Shown: positions 41,522 to 51,247, counted from the first letter of the stretch. The stretch is 64,000 nucleotides of DNA from Hyphomicrobium_A sp963726795 (GCA_963726795.1 CAVSDD010000005.1:98552-162551); one strand, 5' to 3'. The notes: generated by a model not told the origin, from the letters alone. Numbers and translations are program-made.

Positions 41522-43174
41522 CTACATTCCCATGCCGCCCATTCCACCCATGCCCCCCATACCGCCGTGGCCATGTCCATGGCCGTCGTCGTCTTTCTTG
41601 GGAGCATCGGCTACCGCCGCCTCAGTAGTGATGAGAAGCCCGGCGACGGACGCGGCGTCCTGCAGCGCAATGCGCACGACCTTGGCAGGATCGATGATGC
41701 CTTTCTCGATCATGTCGCCGTACTCGTCGTTCTGCGCATCGTAACCAAACGTCTGACCGCGCGATTCCAACACCTTGCCGACGACGATGGTGCCTTCCAC
41801 GCCGGCGTTGTCGGCGATCTGACGGATCGGGGCCTGCAGCGCCTTCCGGACGATTGCGATGCCGGCCTCCTGGTCCGCATTCTCGCCTGTCGCCGTGACG
41901 GCGTTGGTGGCTTTGAGCAGCATCACGCCGCCACCTGGCACCACGCCCTCCTCGACTGCCGCGCGCGTGGCGTTGAGCGCGTCGTCGACGCGATCTTTGC
42001 GCTCCTTTACCTCTACCTCAGTCGCGCCGCCGACCCGGATCACAGCAACGCCGCCGGCGAGCTTCGCCAAGCGCTCCTGGAGCTTTTCGCGGTCGTAGTC
42101 GGAGGTCGTTTCCTCGATCTGGGCTTTAATCTGCCCGATGCGTGCCTCGATCACTTTCTTCTTGCCGGAGCCGTCTACGATCGTCGTGTCGTCCTTGGTG
42201 ATCGACACGCGCTTGGCACGGCCCAGCATTTCGAGCGTGACGTTCTCGAGCTTAATGCCTAGGTCCTCAGAGATTGTCTGGCCGCCCGTAAGAACCGCGA
42301 TGTCTTCCAGCATCGCCTTGCGCCGGTCTCCAAAGCCCGGAGCCTTGACGGCAGCCACCTTGAGGCCACCGCGCAGCTTGTTGACCACGAGGGTCGCCAG
42401 CGCTTCGCCTTCGACTTCCTCGGCGATGATCAGCAGCGGCTTTCCTGATTGCACGACCGCTTCGAGCACAGGCAGCATCTGCTGCAAGTTCGAGAGCTTC
42501 TTCTCGTGAATGAGGATGAAAGGGTCTTCCAGCTCGGCGATCATCTTCTCGGCATTGGTGACAAAGTAGGGAGAGAGGTAGCCGCGGTCGAATTGCATGC
42601 CCTCGACAACCTCGAGCTCGGTATCGAGGCTTTTCGCCTCCTCGACCGTGATAACGCCCTCGTTCCCGACTTTTTGCATCGCCTCAGCGATCATCTCGCC
42701 GATCGCCTTCTCGCCGTTGGAAGAGATGGTTCCGACCTGGGCTATCTCAGTCGAGTTCTTGACCTTCTTGGAGCGCTTGGCGATCTCCTCGACGACCTGC
42801 GCGACTGCCTTGTCGATGCCGCGGCGCAGATCCATCGGGTTCATGCCCGCAGCTACCGCCTTCAGGCCTTCGCGAACAATGGCCTGGGCGAGCACGGTTG
42901 CAGTCGTGGTGCCGTCGCCAGCCAGATCGTTGGTCTTTTGGGCAACTTCGCGCACCATCTGCGCGCCCATGTTCTCGAATTTGTCCGCAAGCTCGATTTC
43001 TTTTGCGACCGTGACGCCGTCTTTCGTTGTGCGCGGAGCGCCGAAAGATTTTTCGATCACTACGTTGCGCCCCTTAGGGCCTAGCGTAACCTTGACGGCG
43101 TTGGCGAGGATATCGACGCCCCGCAGCATTCTTTCGCGCGCGTCGCCTGAAAAGCGGACGTCCTTTGCAGCCAT
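41522..43174 (-). CDS. groEL: chaperonin GroEL
   Basis: 550 residues. It starts MAAKDVRFSGDARERMLRGV, includes the ATP-binding GDGTTTATVLAQAI and ends in the Gly/Met tail GGMGGMGGMGGMGM. The length is standard. GroEL forms the 14-mer that folds proteins together with GroES. AGGAG lies eight bases before the ATG. It is cotranscribed with groES, 65 bases upstream, behind a CIRCE operator, and is closed by a strong intrinsic terminator. Confidence 0.98.
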   Translation of the reverse strand: MAAKDVRFSGDARERMLRGVDILANAVKVTLGPKGRNVVIEKSFGAPRTTKDGVTVAKEIELADKFENMGAQMVREVAQKTNDLAGDGTTTATVLAQAIVREGLKAVAAGMNPMDLRRGIDKAVAQVVEEIAKRSKKVKNSTEIAQVGTISSNGEKAIGEMIAEAMQKVGNEGVITVEEAKSLDTELEVVEGMQFDRGYLSPYFVTNAEKMIAELEDPFILIHEKKLSNLQQMLPVLEAVVQSGKPLLIIAEEVEGEALATLVVNKLRGGLKVAAVKAPGFGDRRKAMLEDIAVLTGGQTISEDLGIKLENVTLEMLGRAKRVSITKDDTTIVDGSGKKKVIEARIGQIKAQIEETTSDYDREKLQERLAKLAGGVAVIRVGGATEVEVKERKDRVDDALNATRAAVEEGVVPGGGVMLLKATNAVTATGENADQEAGIAIVRKALQAPIRQIADNAGVEGTIVVGKVLESRGQTFGYDAQNDEYGDMIEKGIIDPAKVVRIALQDAASVAGLLITTEAAVADAPKKDDDGHGHGHGGMGGMGGMGGMGM

Positions 43175-43239
43175 AGGAACTCACTCCTGAAGCGGTGATT
43201 GATCGGATTGGAAATTCGGCGGAAGAGAAGAGTGCGCGT

Positions 43240-43530
43240 CTACTTCTCCAGCACGCCCATGATGTCGCTTTCCTTCATGATAAGAAGTTCCTGGCCGTCG
43301 ATCTTCACCTCGGTGCCGCTCCACTTTCCGAATAGCACCTTGTCGCCCTTCTTGAGATCTATGGCGACGAGCTTGCCCTGGTCATCGCGAGCGCCGGGAC
43401 CGACAGCGACCACCTCGCCCTGTTGAGGTTTTTCTGCTGCCGTGTCCGGGATGATGATCCCACCAGAAGTCTTGGTCTCGCTGTCTAGGCGCTTGACGAC
43501 GACGCGGTCGTGCAGTGGACGAAATTTCAT
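43240..43530 (-). CDS. groES: co-chaperonin GroES
   Basis: 96 residues starting MKFRPLHDRVVVKRLDSETK, with the mobile loop KTSGGIIIPD and the C-terminal LLIMKESDIMGVLE. GroES is the heptameric lid of GroEL. First gene of the groESL operon, with CIRCE about 60 bases upstream of the start, which implies HrcA repression; no hrcA gene is in the window. Confidence 0.98.
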   Translation of the reverse strand: MKFRPLHDRVVVKRLDSETKTSGGIIIPDTAAEKPQQGEVVAVGPGARDDQGKLVAIDLKKGDKVLFGKWSGTEVKIDGQELLIMKESDIMGVLEK

Positions 43531-43588
43531 GGAAGCAACGCTCCGGCTTGGGCCCGCCGAACGAGGCGGCGCGCACTTTGAGGGATAG

Positions 43589-43615
43589 CTGGCACTTAAG
43601 TTTCGGGAGTGCCAA
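43589..43615 (-). promoter_or_regulatory. CIRCE operator of groESL
   Basis: On the minus strand TTGGCACTC, nine bases, AAGTGCCAG. This fits the CIRCE consensus TTAGCACTC-N9-GAGTGCTAA, with the conserved GCACT and AGTGC cores and exact spacing. HrcA is the known repressor for such sites. Confidence 0.85.
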
Positions 43616-43788
43616 GGCGTCGAGGTGATACGCGGCGGCTGACGCGGCTGTCAAGAAAACGGCGCGCCGGGACACGTCCCTGGTTTAGGGCGTGAAGACC
43701 TCAACAGAGAGTTAATCAGGAGTTGCCGGTAACGGGGGCGTAACGGCAACGGAGCTAAGCTCGAATTCTGCCACAATCGAGACAGGTC

Positions 43789-44967
43789 TTGAGCGATCCC
43801 TCCCATTGGACCGAATCTTGGCACGCGAACTGGCCCTCGCTGCGCCAAGCGCTCCAAACGGCTATCGCTGCCTGCCTCGCCTTTGCCGCCACCGACATTC
43901 TCGCATTGCCCCAGGGGTTCTGGGCGGTGGTGACCGCCATCACGGTCATGCAGGCCAACGTTGGCGCGTCGGTTGGCCAAGCAGTCGACCGCCTGCTAGG
44001 CAGCCTTCTCGGCGTCGTCGTTGGCGGAGCCGTTGCCATTCTTCTCGCCGACAGCCACGCGCTCAAATACGCGGGTCTCGCGGTCTCGGTGCTCATTCTC
44101 GCTTTTGTCTCAGCGCGGCGTCCGCCGCTGCGCATTGCCTGCGTAACGGCAGCGATCGTCGTTCTCGGCGATCCTCGCTTAAGCCCGCCGATACCTTCGG
44201 CGGCGTACCGCATGCTCGAGGTGATGATCGGCGCGGCGATTGCAAGCGCCACGTCGATGCTGGTATTTCCCTCGCGATCAGGCCCGGCGCTGGCGGCGCA
44301 CGTGCACCGTACGATGCCGCTCTATTTCGAAGTGCTGAGAGCAGCCCTGTCTTGGGGGCTGGGTTCTTCACATTCGCAGGCGGACTTCTCCGTTTACGGC
44401 CGGAAGATCCGCGCGGCGCTGGCCACAACCAATTCGCTCGCGGCTGATGTCAAGGTGGAGCTTGCCGGTTACCTTGCGCATTACCCTGATCCCGATGCGC
44501 TCGTGCGCACGCTGCGCCGACTTTGGCACACTGAGATCATGCTGGTACGGTCGGTATCAACACCGCTTCCCGCCGCGGTGGTCACCGCTTTACGCCCCGC
44601 GCTGGAGCGGCTGGTCGCGGCCGTTGATGACGTGCTGGCAAATTGCACACCTGCCAACCTGCGCAGTGGCGAGATCCCCGGCACGCTCGCCATGGAAGCG
44701 GCGGCAGCGACGCTCGAATCGGACTTTGCGGAATTGCGCAAGGCTGGCAGCTTCCGCCCCCTCGCAATGGACGACTTCGCCCGCCTGATGACGTTCGATT
44801 TCGCGCTGGGCCAGCTGCGCGAGAACCTCCGAGACCTGCGGGAGCGCGGCCGCGATTTGGCCGAGCTCACCGGTTCGAGCTCGGCACTGGCTTCTCTTCC
44901 GGCGAAGGAAGCACGCCCCCCGTCCGACAGGGTGGGCGAAGAGCCGTTGCCGGAAGCTGATCGCTAG
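43789..44967 (+). CDS. FUSC-family inner membrane protein
   Basis: 392 residues from TTG 43789 (GAGACAGG just upstream; no ATG suits). The N-terminal third has several hydrophobic helices (FWAVVTAITVMQANVG, LLGSLLGVVVGGAVAILLAD, YAGLAVSVLILAFV), with the FWAxxTxxxVxQ pattern of FUSC/aromatic acid exporter proteins. The rest is a soluble, mostly helical region rich in Leu and Arg. Relatives export fusaric or aromatic acids together with an HlyD-like adaptor; no such partner is adjacent, so the substrate is unknown. It converges on the SDR-like gene with a single base between stops. Confidence 0.78.
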   Translation: MSDPSHWTESWHANWPSLRQALQTAIAACLAFAATDILALPQGFWAVVTAITVMQANVGASVGQAVDRLLGSLLGVVVGGAVAILLADSHALKYAGLAVSVLILAFVSARRPPLRIACVTAAIVVLGDPRLSPPIPSAAYRMLEVMIGAAIASATSMLVFPSRSGPALAAHVHRTMPLYFEVLRAALSWGLGSSHSQADFSVYGRKIRAALATTNSLAADVKVELAGYLAHYPDPDALVRTLRRLWHTEIMLVRSVSTPLPAAVVTALRPALERLVAAVDDVLANCTPANLRSGEIPGTLAMEAAAATLESDFAELRKAGSFRPLAMDDFARLMTFDFALGQLRENLRDLRERGRDLAELTGSSSALASLPAKEARPPSDRVGEEPLPEADR

Positions 44968-44968
44968 A

Positions 44969-45716
44969 TCAGCAGCGGCGGGCGGCAACACCGGCAGCAT
45001 CAAAGATGTGCCCGGTCAGGGTTCGTCCGTTCTTCGACGAAAGGTATAGTGCCAAAGCCGCGATATCCGGCTCGCTGGCGAGACAGGCTCCGGCCTCGAG
45101 CGCGTCCGCGCGCGGCCCGATCGCATTAACTCGGATGCCATCCGGTGAAAGCCGCTCCGCCTCGCCGCGAGTTCATGTCGGCAAGCGCCGTGCGCACGAT
45201 GCCCGTGATCGCGGTTTCGGCGGCCGAGCGAGGGGCGGGCATCGTCACGACGTTCAGCACGAGGCCCTTGGTCAACATCAGCTTCATGCGGTTTGCAATG
45301 ACGCGTGAGACCACGAGCGGCAACTTGAGCTTTTGTGCCAGGAGTTCCTCGATTTCCTCGAGGCTGCCGCGATCGGCCATCTCGGCAGCCGAGATAGGGA
45401 TCAGATTGATGATGGCGTCGAGCCCGCCGAACTTCTGCGCCGCAGTCTGGGCAAAGCGAGTGGCCGACTTGGGATCTGTGTAAGCCGCGGTAAAAAGCTC
45501 GATCTCGCTGGCAGTCTGGGCAAGCAGAGTTGCGATGACATCGGTTTCAGGCCCGGCGGTGCCCGCATGCACGATGAGCCGGCCGCGATGATCGGCAAAC
45601 GCGCGGGCAACGTCGACCCCGGATGCCGGCGAAACGCCAGTTATGAGCACGCGGATTCCCGCCAGCTCACCATAACTAGACGCACTCGTATCCTTACCAA
45701 TTACGGTCATCAGCAT
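44969..45716 (-). pseudogene. SDR-like protein with one frameshift and no catalytic Tyr/Lys
   Basis: From ATG 45716 the frame reads GELAGIRVLITGVSPASGVD, a degenerate Rossmann TGxxxGxG, then KFGGLDAIINLIPIS. The first frame stops at 45126. Reading one frame over from about 45165 restores the family C-terminus: EAERLSPDGIRVNAIGP, ALALYLSSKNGRTLTGHIFD and a stop at 44969-44971. A single extra base near AACTCGCGG would explain the break. At the place of the catalytic YxxxK the protein has RSAAETAIT, so even the repaired protein would not be a normal dehydrogenase. ATG 45710 is an alternative start. Either a recent pseudogene or a sequencing error. Confidence 0.7.
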
Positions 45717-46071
45717 CGGGCTTCCCCTCATTTGACGCCGGGACCGAAAGGGTACGCCCGGACGCAACATTACCACGTCGATTCGGCTAACGAGACCTAA
45801 ACAAGCCCGTCGATTCGGGTTTGCCGCGGGCCGCGCAGCGGCGCGATTGCGGCGCCGGTGGCTTTTCTCGGGCGGACCTGGGGTGCGCGCCCTCTGGACC
45901 TACTAGATGTCGAGCAAACACGGGCGCCGTGGCTCCCCAAGAGAGCCGATCCAGGCATCCCAACGATTGTGAGAAAGCTGGTGAAAGTGGCGCGGGTGCC
46001 ATTGCGCTCGGCACAACCGGGCGAAAAGCTCAACCGGGTAACAAATCGGCAAGGGGCAGCATCCACCTTCC
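45717..46071. other. intergenic, no gene recognised
   Basis: About 355 bases between the divergent SDR-like and TipF-like genes; short frames here have no recognisable content. Presumably it carries both promoters. Confidence 0.45.
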
Positions 46072-47808
46072 ATGGCGAGCATCGATCAGAGCGGAGCCGG
46101 CGTGCGCAAAGAAAAGAGCATTGCCGATCTTGTCGTGAAGGGTGCGATTGCGCTCGTCACGGCAGCTTTCTTCATTGGAGCTTACCTGCAGTTTCAGGTG
46201 ACCTTCTGGCTTTCCCTCATCGCAGCGCTGTCCGTGTACATCACGCTTTTGATGCTGCACGCGCTTATGCGCCGCTCCGAGCGCGTCGACGCGCTCGTGT
46301 CGGAGGTGAACCGGCTCGAGGGCGAAATAGCCCGCATGCAGTCCCCTGACGATCTTGGCATGTCCGGCCGGGGACGCGAGCTACGGCCGCAAGTTCTGGG
46401 TCAACAGCACTCCGCCCTGCGCCCAGGGGGCGGTGCTGGCACGGGCCTCGGCATTGGTCCCGCCCCAGGAATGGGAATGGGCCCAGCTTTTGCTCCCGCA
46501 CCTGTATCATCACAACCACGCCATGACCTCGATTCGCTCCCGCCGCTACCTGAGCGCGCTGTTCCGACAAGCGGGCGCACTCCACCGCCGCCTCCCTCGT
46601 TGCCGGGACAGCCATCGCTATCGTCTTCATCGGCGCAGCCCGGTCCTTTCTTGGAGCCGCCCCTGATGCCCGGCCCACGGTCGCCGAAGGCCGCTGCGCC
46701 CGAGCAGATGCATGACTACTGGTCGTTCCGGCCCACAAAGCAGGCGCCTGAAACGCCACCGCCGCGCCGCGCGCAACCGGTACCTGCCGGCAATGAGCGC
46801 GAGAGCGATCTCGAAGCGGTACAAGGCATGATCAAGCGGCTCGCCGACGAATTGAGCGTGGGCGGCGAAGCAGGCAGCACTGCCCCCGAGCAAAGCACGG
46901 AGAAGGCGATCCACGCTTCCGTCAGTGCGCTACATACAACTGCTGAGACGATGCGCGCGTCCGCAAACAAGGCGCCTCCCGCGGGCGGTTCGCAACGCGA
47001 GCGCACGGCGCCGCCATCAATGCCTCCGCCGATTGCCGCAGGACACACTCGACTTTCGTCGGTGGCCGCCGCGATATCGGCCGGCCGCATGGACGTGCTC
47101 ATGCGCTCGATCATCGGCCTCGCCGACCACAAGGTGCATCATTATGAGCTTGTCGTAAGCCCACGTGACGAGAAGGGCGCTGTCGTGCCGCTCGCCGTGC
47201 ACGATCCAAATCTCGGCAAGACAGGCCTGCATCCGCTGCTCGACAGCGCCAGGCTCATCCGCGCGAGCCGCGTGTGCCGCTCACTCGCCGAGGCGGGGCA
47301 GAGGCAGTGCGTGTTCATGCCCGCTAGCGGGGAATCGCTCAGCGCCGATCGCTTCCTCGACGAATTGGCCAATGCCTACCGCCAGCGCGAAGCGCTTGCC
47401 GGCGAGTTGGTGCTCACTTTCGGATTGGCAGACGTGAAAACGTTTGGCAGCACGGAGTGGAGCGCACTGACCGACATGCGCGACCTGGGATTCCGCTTTG
47501 CGCTCGATGAGGTCACTGACGTCGACTACGAGTTCACCGCTCTGCGGGCCGCCGGGTTCGCCTTCGTCAAATTCGATGGGGCACGGTTCCAAAGCGGCGC
47601 TTCCGGGCCGGCGGTCGTGACTGCGGCCAGCCAAATGTGCCGTCAGCTGACCGAGATCGGTCTTGCGGTCATCGCAGGTGGCGTACGCGACGAAGCGATG
47701 CGCGCAAGCGTTCTCGACGCTGGCGTGCCCCTGGCGGAGGGTCCGCTGTTTGGCGCGCCGCGCGCGGTCGCGCCGGATCTCTTTGCGCCCTCCGGGGCTG
47801 CCGCCTGA
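46072..47808 (+). CDS. TipF-like membrane protein with degenerate EAL domain
   Basis: 578 residues. Two closely spaced transmembrane helices (GAIALVTAAFFIGAYLQF; FWLSLIAALSVYITLLMLHA) are followed by a short coiled coil (RVDALVSEVNRLEGEIARMQ), a long Pro/Gly-rich linker to about residue 320 and a C-terminal EAL fold (SAGRMDVLMRSIIGLADHKV, LRAAGFAFVKFDG, IGLAVIAGGVRDEAM, AEGPLFG). The catalytic ExL signature and the DDFG motif are missing (LDEVTD instead). The layout of two helices, coiled coil and EAL matches Caulobacter TipF, a cyclic-di-GMP receptor that positions flagella. No flagellar genes are nearby, so the role is inferred from architecture only. Confidence 0.75.
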   Translation: MASIDQSGAGVRKEKSIADLVVKGAIALVTAAFFIGAYLQFQVTFWLSLIAALSVYITLLMLHALMRRSERVDALVSEVNRLEGEIARMQSPDDLGMSGRGRELRPQVLGQQHSALRPGGGAGTGLGIGPAPGMGMGPAFAPAPVSSQPRHDLDSLPPLPERAVPTSGRTPPPPPSLPGQPSLSSSSAQPGPFLEPPLMPGPRSPKAAAPEQMHDYWSFRPTKQAPETPPPRRAQPVPAGNERESDLEAVQGMIKRLADELSVGGEAGSTAPEQSTEKAIHASVSALHTTAETMRASANKAPPAGGSQRERTAPPSMPPPIAAGHTRLSSVAAAISAGRMDVLMRSIIGLADHKVHHYELVVSPRDEKGAVVPLAVHDPNLGKTGLHPLLDSARLIRASRVCRSLAEAGQRQCVFMPASGESLSADRFLDELANAYRQREALAGELVLTFGLADVKTFGSTEWSALTDMRDLGFRFALDEVTDVDYEFTALRAAGFAFVKFDGARFQSGASGPAVVTAASQMCRQLTEIGLAVIAGGVRDEAMRASVLDAGVPLAEGPLFGAPRAVAPDLFAPSGAAA

Positions 47809-47864
47809 GCGTTGCGGCAAGCGCGCCGCTTCCAATGGGCCCCGACACGCGATAGGCAGGCGTC

Positions 47865-48722
47865 ATGTCGCCTGCAGATCGCATCCCTCTCATCGCCTCG
47901 ATCCGGCCGCTCGCCGAGACGGTGACGGCGTGGCTCGTCGACATTTGGGGGGTGATGCACAACGGGGTGCGTCCTTTCCCTTTGGCCTGCGACGCGTGCG
48001 AGCGCTTCCGCGAGCAGGGGGGCATCGTGCTGTTGCTGTCCAACTCGCCCCGCCCGCGCGATGGCGTCGCCCAGCAACTTGACCGCATCGGTGTGCCGCG
48101 CGCGAGTTGGGACTCGATCGTCAGCTCGGGCGATGTCGCACGTACGATGATCGAGTGCTACGCCAGGCGTCCGATCCTGCACTTGGGACCTGAGCGCGAT
48201 CTGCAAATCTTTGAGGGCTTGGACGTCGAGCGCGCGGGTGTCGACCGCGCCGATGTCGTCGTCTGCACGGGTTTGGTTGACGATGACCGCGAGACGCCGG
48301 CGGATTACGCCGAAACGCTTGCCGCCTGCGCAAAGCGGACCCTGCCGATGATTTGTGCCAACCCCGACCTTGAAGTCGAGCGGGATGGAAAAATTGTCTA
48401 TTGCGCCGGTGCGCTCGCGCGCGCCTACGAGAGCCTCGGCGGTAAGGTGGATTACGCGGGCAAGCCTTACCTGCCGATTTACGAGCGCGCCTTCGCGATG
48501 CTGCAAAGTATGCGTCCGGGTGCCGGCGATCGCTCTCGCCTGCTTGCTATCGGTGACGGCGTCCGTACCGACATCGCGGGGGCCGCCGACGCCGGCGTCC
48601 GCTCGATCTTTGTTGCCAGCGGACTACACGCGGCTGAGGGTCTTGATGACGGCTTGCTGGAAGCGCTGTTTGCGACTTCCGCGGCGCGTCCGGTCGCAGC
48701 CATGACCAAGCTTGCCTGGTAG
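47865..48722 (+). CDS. HAD-superfamily hydrolase (TIGR01459 type)
   Basis: 285 residues. The first motif is VDIWGVMHNG with nucleophile Asp26, then LLLSNSPRP as motif II and IGDGVRTDIAGAADAG as motif IV. The DxWGVxxxG start is typical of the NagD-like HAD family known as TIGR01459, common in alphaproteobacteria. Substrate unknown; phosphatase activity is likely. The gene starts 56 bases after the TipF-like gene and may be cotranscribed with it. Confidence 0.88.
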   Translation: MSPADRIPLIASIRPLAETVTAWLVDIWGVMHNGVRPFPLACDACERFREQGGIVLLLSNSPRPRDGVAQQLDRIGVPRASWDSIVSSGDVARTMIECYARRPILHLGPERDLQIFEGLDVERAGVDRADVVVCTGLVDDDRETPADYAETLAACAKRTLPMICANPDLEVERDGKIVYCAGALARAYESLGGKVDYAGKPYLPIYERAFAMLQSMRPGAGDRSRLLAIGDGVRTDIAGAADAGVRSIFVASGLHAAEGLDDGLLEALFATSAARPVAAMTKLAW

Positions 48723-48818
48723 CGTCGCTCACCCTTAACGCGCGGCAACCTACGACCTCGGTCGAGGTCGGTTCGCCTCAAGCTTGACGAGGATGGGCCG
48801 GAGGGCGATCTATCGCCC

Positions 48819-50777
48819 ATGCCCAATAATGATCCGCGGGAAGAGCATGAGGCGCCGCCTATTGGCGAGGCTGCGGGGGAGCTGAGCGCTGGCGAGACTG
48901 GTGCCCCGGTCATCGCCAAATACATCAAGCAGCTGCCGTCGTCGCCCGGCGTCTATCGCATGATCGATCGCGAAGGCAATGTCATTTACGTCGGCAAGGC
49001 GCGCAGCCTGAAGGCGCGTGTGTCGAATTATATGCGCCTTGGCGGGCACACCAATCGTATCGCGCGCATGATCTCGGCGACCGCGGCGATGGAGTTTGTC
49101 ACCGTCCGCACAGAGGCAGAGGCGTTGCTGCTCGAAGCAAACCTGATCAAACGCTTCAGGCCGCGCTTCAATGTCCTGCTGCGCGACGACAAGTCGTTGC
49201 CCTACATCCTGATCGCGCGCGATAAGCCGGCGCCGCAGATCATGAAGCATCGCGGCGCACGTAAGCGCAAAGGCGACTATTTCGGACCGTTCGCATCTGC
49301 CGGAGCTGTCAGTCGCACCATCAACATGCTCGAGCGGGCGTTCCTTTTGCGCTCCTGCACCGACAGCGTCTACGAGAGTCGCACACGACCCTGTCTGCTT
49401 CACCAGATCAAACGCTGCTCGGCGCCATGTACGGGCGAGATTGCGCTTTCCGATTACGAGAGGCTTGTCGAAGAAGCGGTGCGCTTCCTGCGCGGTGAAA
49501 GCCAGCGCGTGCGTCAGGTCTACCAGGGCTTCATGGAGGATGCCGCCGCAAAGATGGAGTACGAGCGCGCGGCTCGATATCGCGACCGTCTCGCTGCACT
49601 CGCTCACGTCACCGCCGATCAATCGATCAATCCCGACGGCATCGAGGAAGCAGATGTGTTCGCTGCCGTGCAAGAAGGGGGACAGACGTGCGTTGAAGTA
49701 TTCTTCTTCCGTACCGGACAAAATTGGGGCAACCGTGCCTACTTCCCGCGAGCCGACCGGTCGCTTCCCGTTGACGAGGTACTCGATAGTTTCATCGCGC
49801 AGTTCTACGACGACAAACCCGTGCCGCGCCTGATCCTCGTCTCGCACGATGTGCCGAACCGCGCGCTGCTTGCCGAGGCGCTATCGACCCGGGCAGAGCG
49901 TAGGGTCGAGATCCGCTGCCCGCACCGGGGTACGAAATCGGCGCTCATCGAACACGCGCTAGCAAATGCTCGCGACGCTCTCGGCCGCAAGCTGGCCGAG
50001 AGCTCAACGCAGCGAAAGCTGTTGGACGCCCTCGCCGGACGTTTCGGGCTGTCCTCGCCGCCACGCCGCATCGAGGTGTTCGACAACAGCCATATCCAAG
50101 GCACGAACGCCGTTGGCGCGATGATCGTCGCCGGGCCGGACGGCTTTGCAAAAGCCCAGTACCGCAAATTCAACATTAAGTCCGAGACGCTCACTCCTGG
50201 TGACGACTTCGCGATGATGCGCGAGGTGTTGACGCGTCGGTTCAAACAACTCGTGGCCGAAGAAGGTCCGCAGAGTTCTTCAGTCATCACCCAGGAAAAA
50301 GAGGACGAGCAACTTCCAGATCGGCCTGATCTCGTGCTGGTCGACGGCGGCGCGGGTCAGCTCGCCGTCGCGCGCGAGGTGCTGGCCGATCTTGGTTTGC
50401 ACGACGTGTGCGTCGTCGCTGTCGCTAAAGGGCCCGAGCGCGATGCGGGACGTGAGCACCTGCACTTTGCCGGTCGCGGTCAGCCGCTGATGCTCGAGCC
50501 GCGCGATCCAGTCCTGTATTTTGTGCAGCGATTACGCGATGAGGCGCACCGCTTTGCGATCGGTGCACATAGGAGCAGACGGGCAAAGAGCTTGGGCGCG
50601 AGTCCGCTTGACGAAATCTCGGGGATCGGACCACGGCGCCGGCGCGCGCTCATGAATTTCTTCGGCTCGGCAAAAGCAGTCTCTCGCGCGGGGGTCGAGG
50701 ATCTCAAGACGGTCGAGGGGATATCGGAGGAAATGGCGCAGCGGATTTACGATCACTTCAACGAGCGCAGCCGCTAG
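48819..50777 (+). CDS. uvrC: excinuclease ABC subunit C
   Basis: 652 residues. The GIY-YIG nuclease domain has PGVYRMI and NVIYVGKARSLKARV (about 43-67). It is followed by the Cys-rich CLLHQIKRCSAPC, a UvrB-interacting helix region (AAKMEYERAARYRDRLAAL), the RNase H-like nuclease (FDNSHIQGTNAVGAMIV, LVDGGAGQLAVAREVL) and a C-terminal helix-hairpin-helix region (EISGIGPRRRRALMNFFG). UvrC makes both incisions in nucleotide excision repair. A hairpin at 50801-50829 follows the stop. Confidence 0.97.
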   Translation: MPNNDPREEHEAPPIGEAAGELSAGETGAPVIAKYIKQLPSSPGVYRMIDREGNVIYVGKARSLKARVSNYMRLGGHTNRIARMISATAAMEFVTVRTEAEALLLEANLIKRFRPRFNVLLRDDKSLPYILIARDKPAPQIMKHRGARKRKGDYFGPFASAGAVSRTINMLERAFLLRSCTDSVYESRTRPCLLHQIKRCSAPCTGEIALSDYERLVEEAVRFLRGESQRVRQVYQGFMEDAAAKMEYERAARYRDRLAALAHVTADQSINPDGIEEADVFAAVQEGGQTCVEVFFFRTGQNWGNRAYFPRADRSLPVDEVLDSFIAQFYDDKPVPRLILVSHDVPNRALLAEALSTRAERRVEIRCPHRGTKSALIEHALANARDALGRKLAESSTQRKLLDALAGRFGLSSPPRRIEVFDNSHIQGTNAVGAMIVAGPDGFAKAQYRKFNIKSETLTPGDDFAMMREVLTRRFKQLVAEEGPQSSSVITQEKEDEQLPDRPDLVLVDGGAGQLAVAREVLADLGLHDVCVVAVAKGPERDAGREHLHFAGRGQPLMLEPRDPVLYFVQRLRDEAHRFAIGAHRSRRAKSLGASPLDEISGIGPRRRRALMNFFGSAKAVSRAGVEDLKTVEGISEEMAQRIYDHFNERSR

Positions 50778-50800
50778 CAGGCCTTCTGGAAAAGACAACG

Positions 50801-50829
50801 TATGGGACCCGACTTTATCGGGCCCCATA
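50801..50829 (+). terminator. hairpin after uvrC, candidate terminator
   Basis: TATGGGACCCGA and TCGGGCCCCATA pair with one mismatch around CTTTA. No clear T-tract on either strand, so it may work with Rho or for both converging genes. Confidence 0.5.
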
Positions 50830-50850
50830 GTCGTTCAGCGTGAGCGCTGC

Positions 50851-51075
50851 CTAGACCGGCGGCAGCGGAGGTGCGCCGGGCAACGCCATGGCTTGCAGCC
50901 AATAAACCCACGCAACGAAGAAGACGGCGAAGAAGACAGCGGTGAAGATGGCTCCCACCAGCCGGCTACCAAACGACAGCACGTTTCCAACAAATGCTGA
51001 AAGAAGTGCAATTCCCGAGTAGATGCCGACTAGCGTCCAATTGACGGTTGCCAAGTCGAACGGCAGGTTTGGCAT
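50851..51075 (-). CDS. small two-helix membrane protein
   Basis: 74 residues with two hydrophobic segments (VGIYSGIALLSAFVGNVLSF; LVGAIFTAVFFAVFFVAWVY) and a Pro-rich tail (GAPPLPPV). It has the look of a small conserved alphaproteobacterial inner-membrane protein; function unknown. It converges on uvrC. Confidence 0.65.
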   Translation of the reverse strand: MPNLPFDLATVNWTLVGIYSGIALLSAFVGNVLSFGSRLVGAIFTAVFFAVFFVAWVYWLQAMALPGAPPLPPV

Positions 51076-51247
51076 GCGGACGACCCCCTATAAGCCCTTG
51101 GTCGGGCTGTTTATGTGCTCGTGCGGACGCAGTTTCCGTCAACAGGGCTTCATATGCAAGGTGGAGTGGCGAAGCCATTGTGAGCAATGGCAGACTTCGC
51201 TCGGTGGCACCGCCAGCACACGGAAATTCTGCAGCGGTTGTGGCGTC

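Noticed and set aside
44969..45716. SDR-like gene as an ordinary active dehydrogenase
   Set aside because: The catalytic Tyr and Lys positions are not filled and the frame is broken near 45165.
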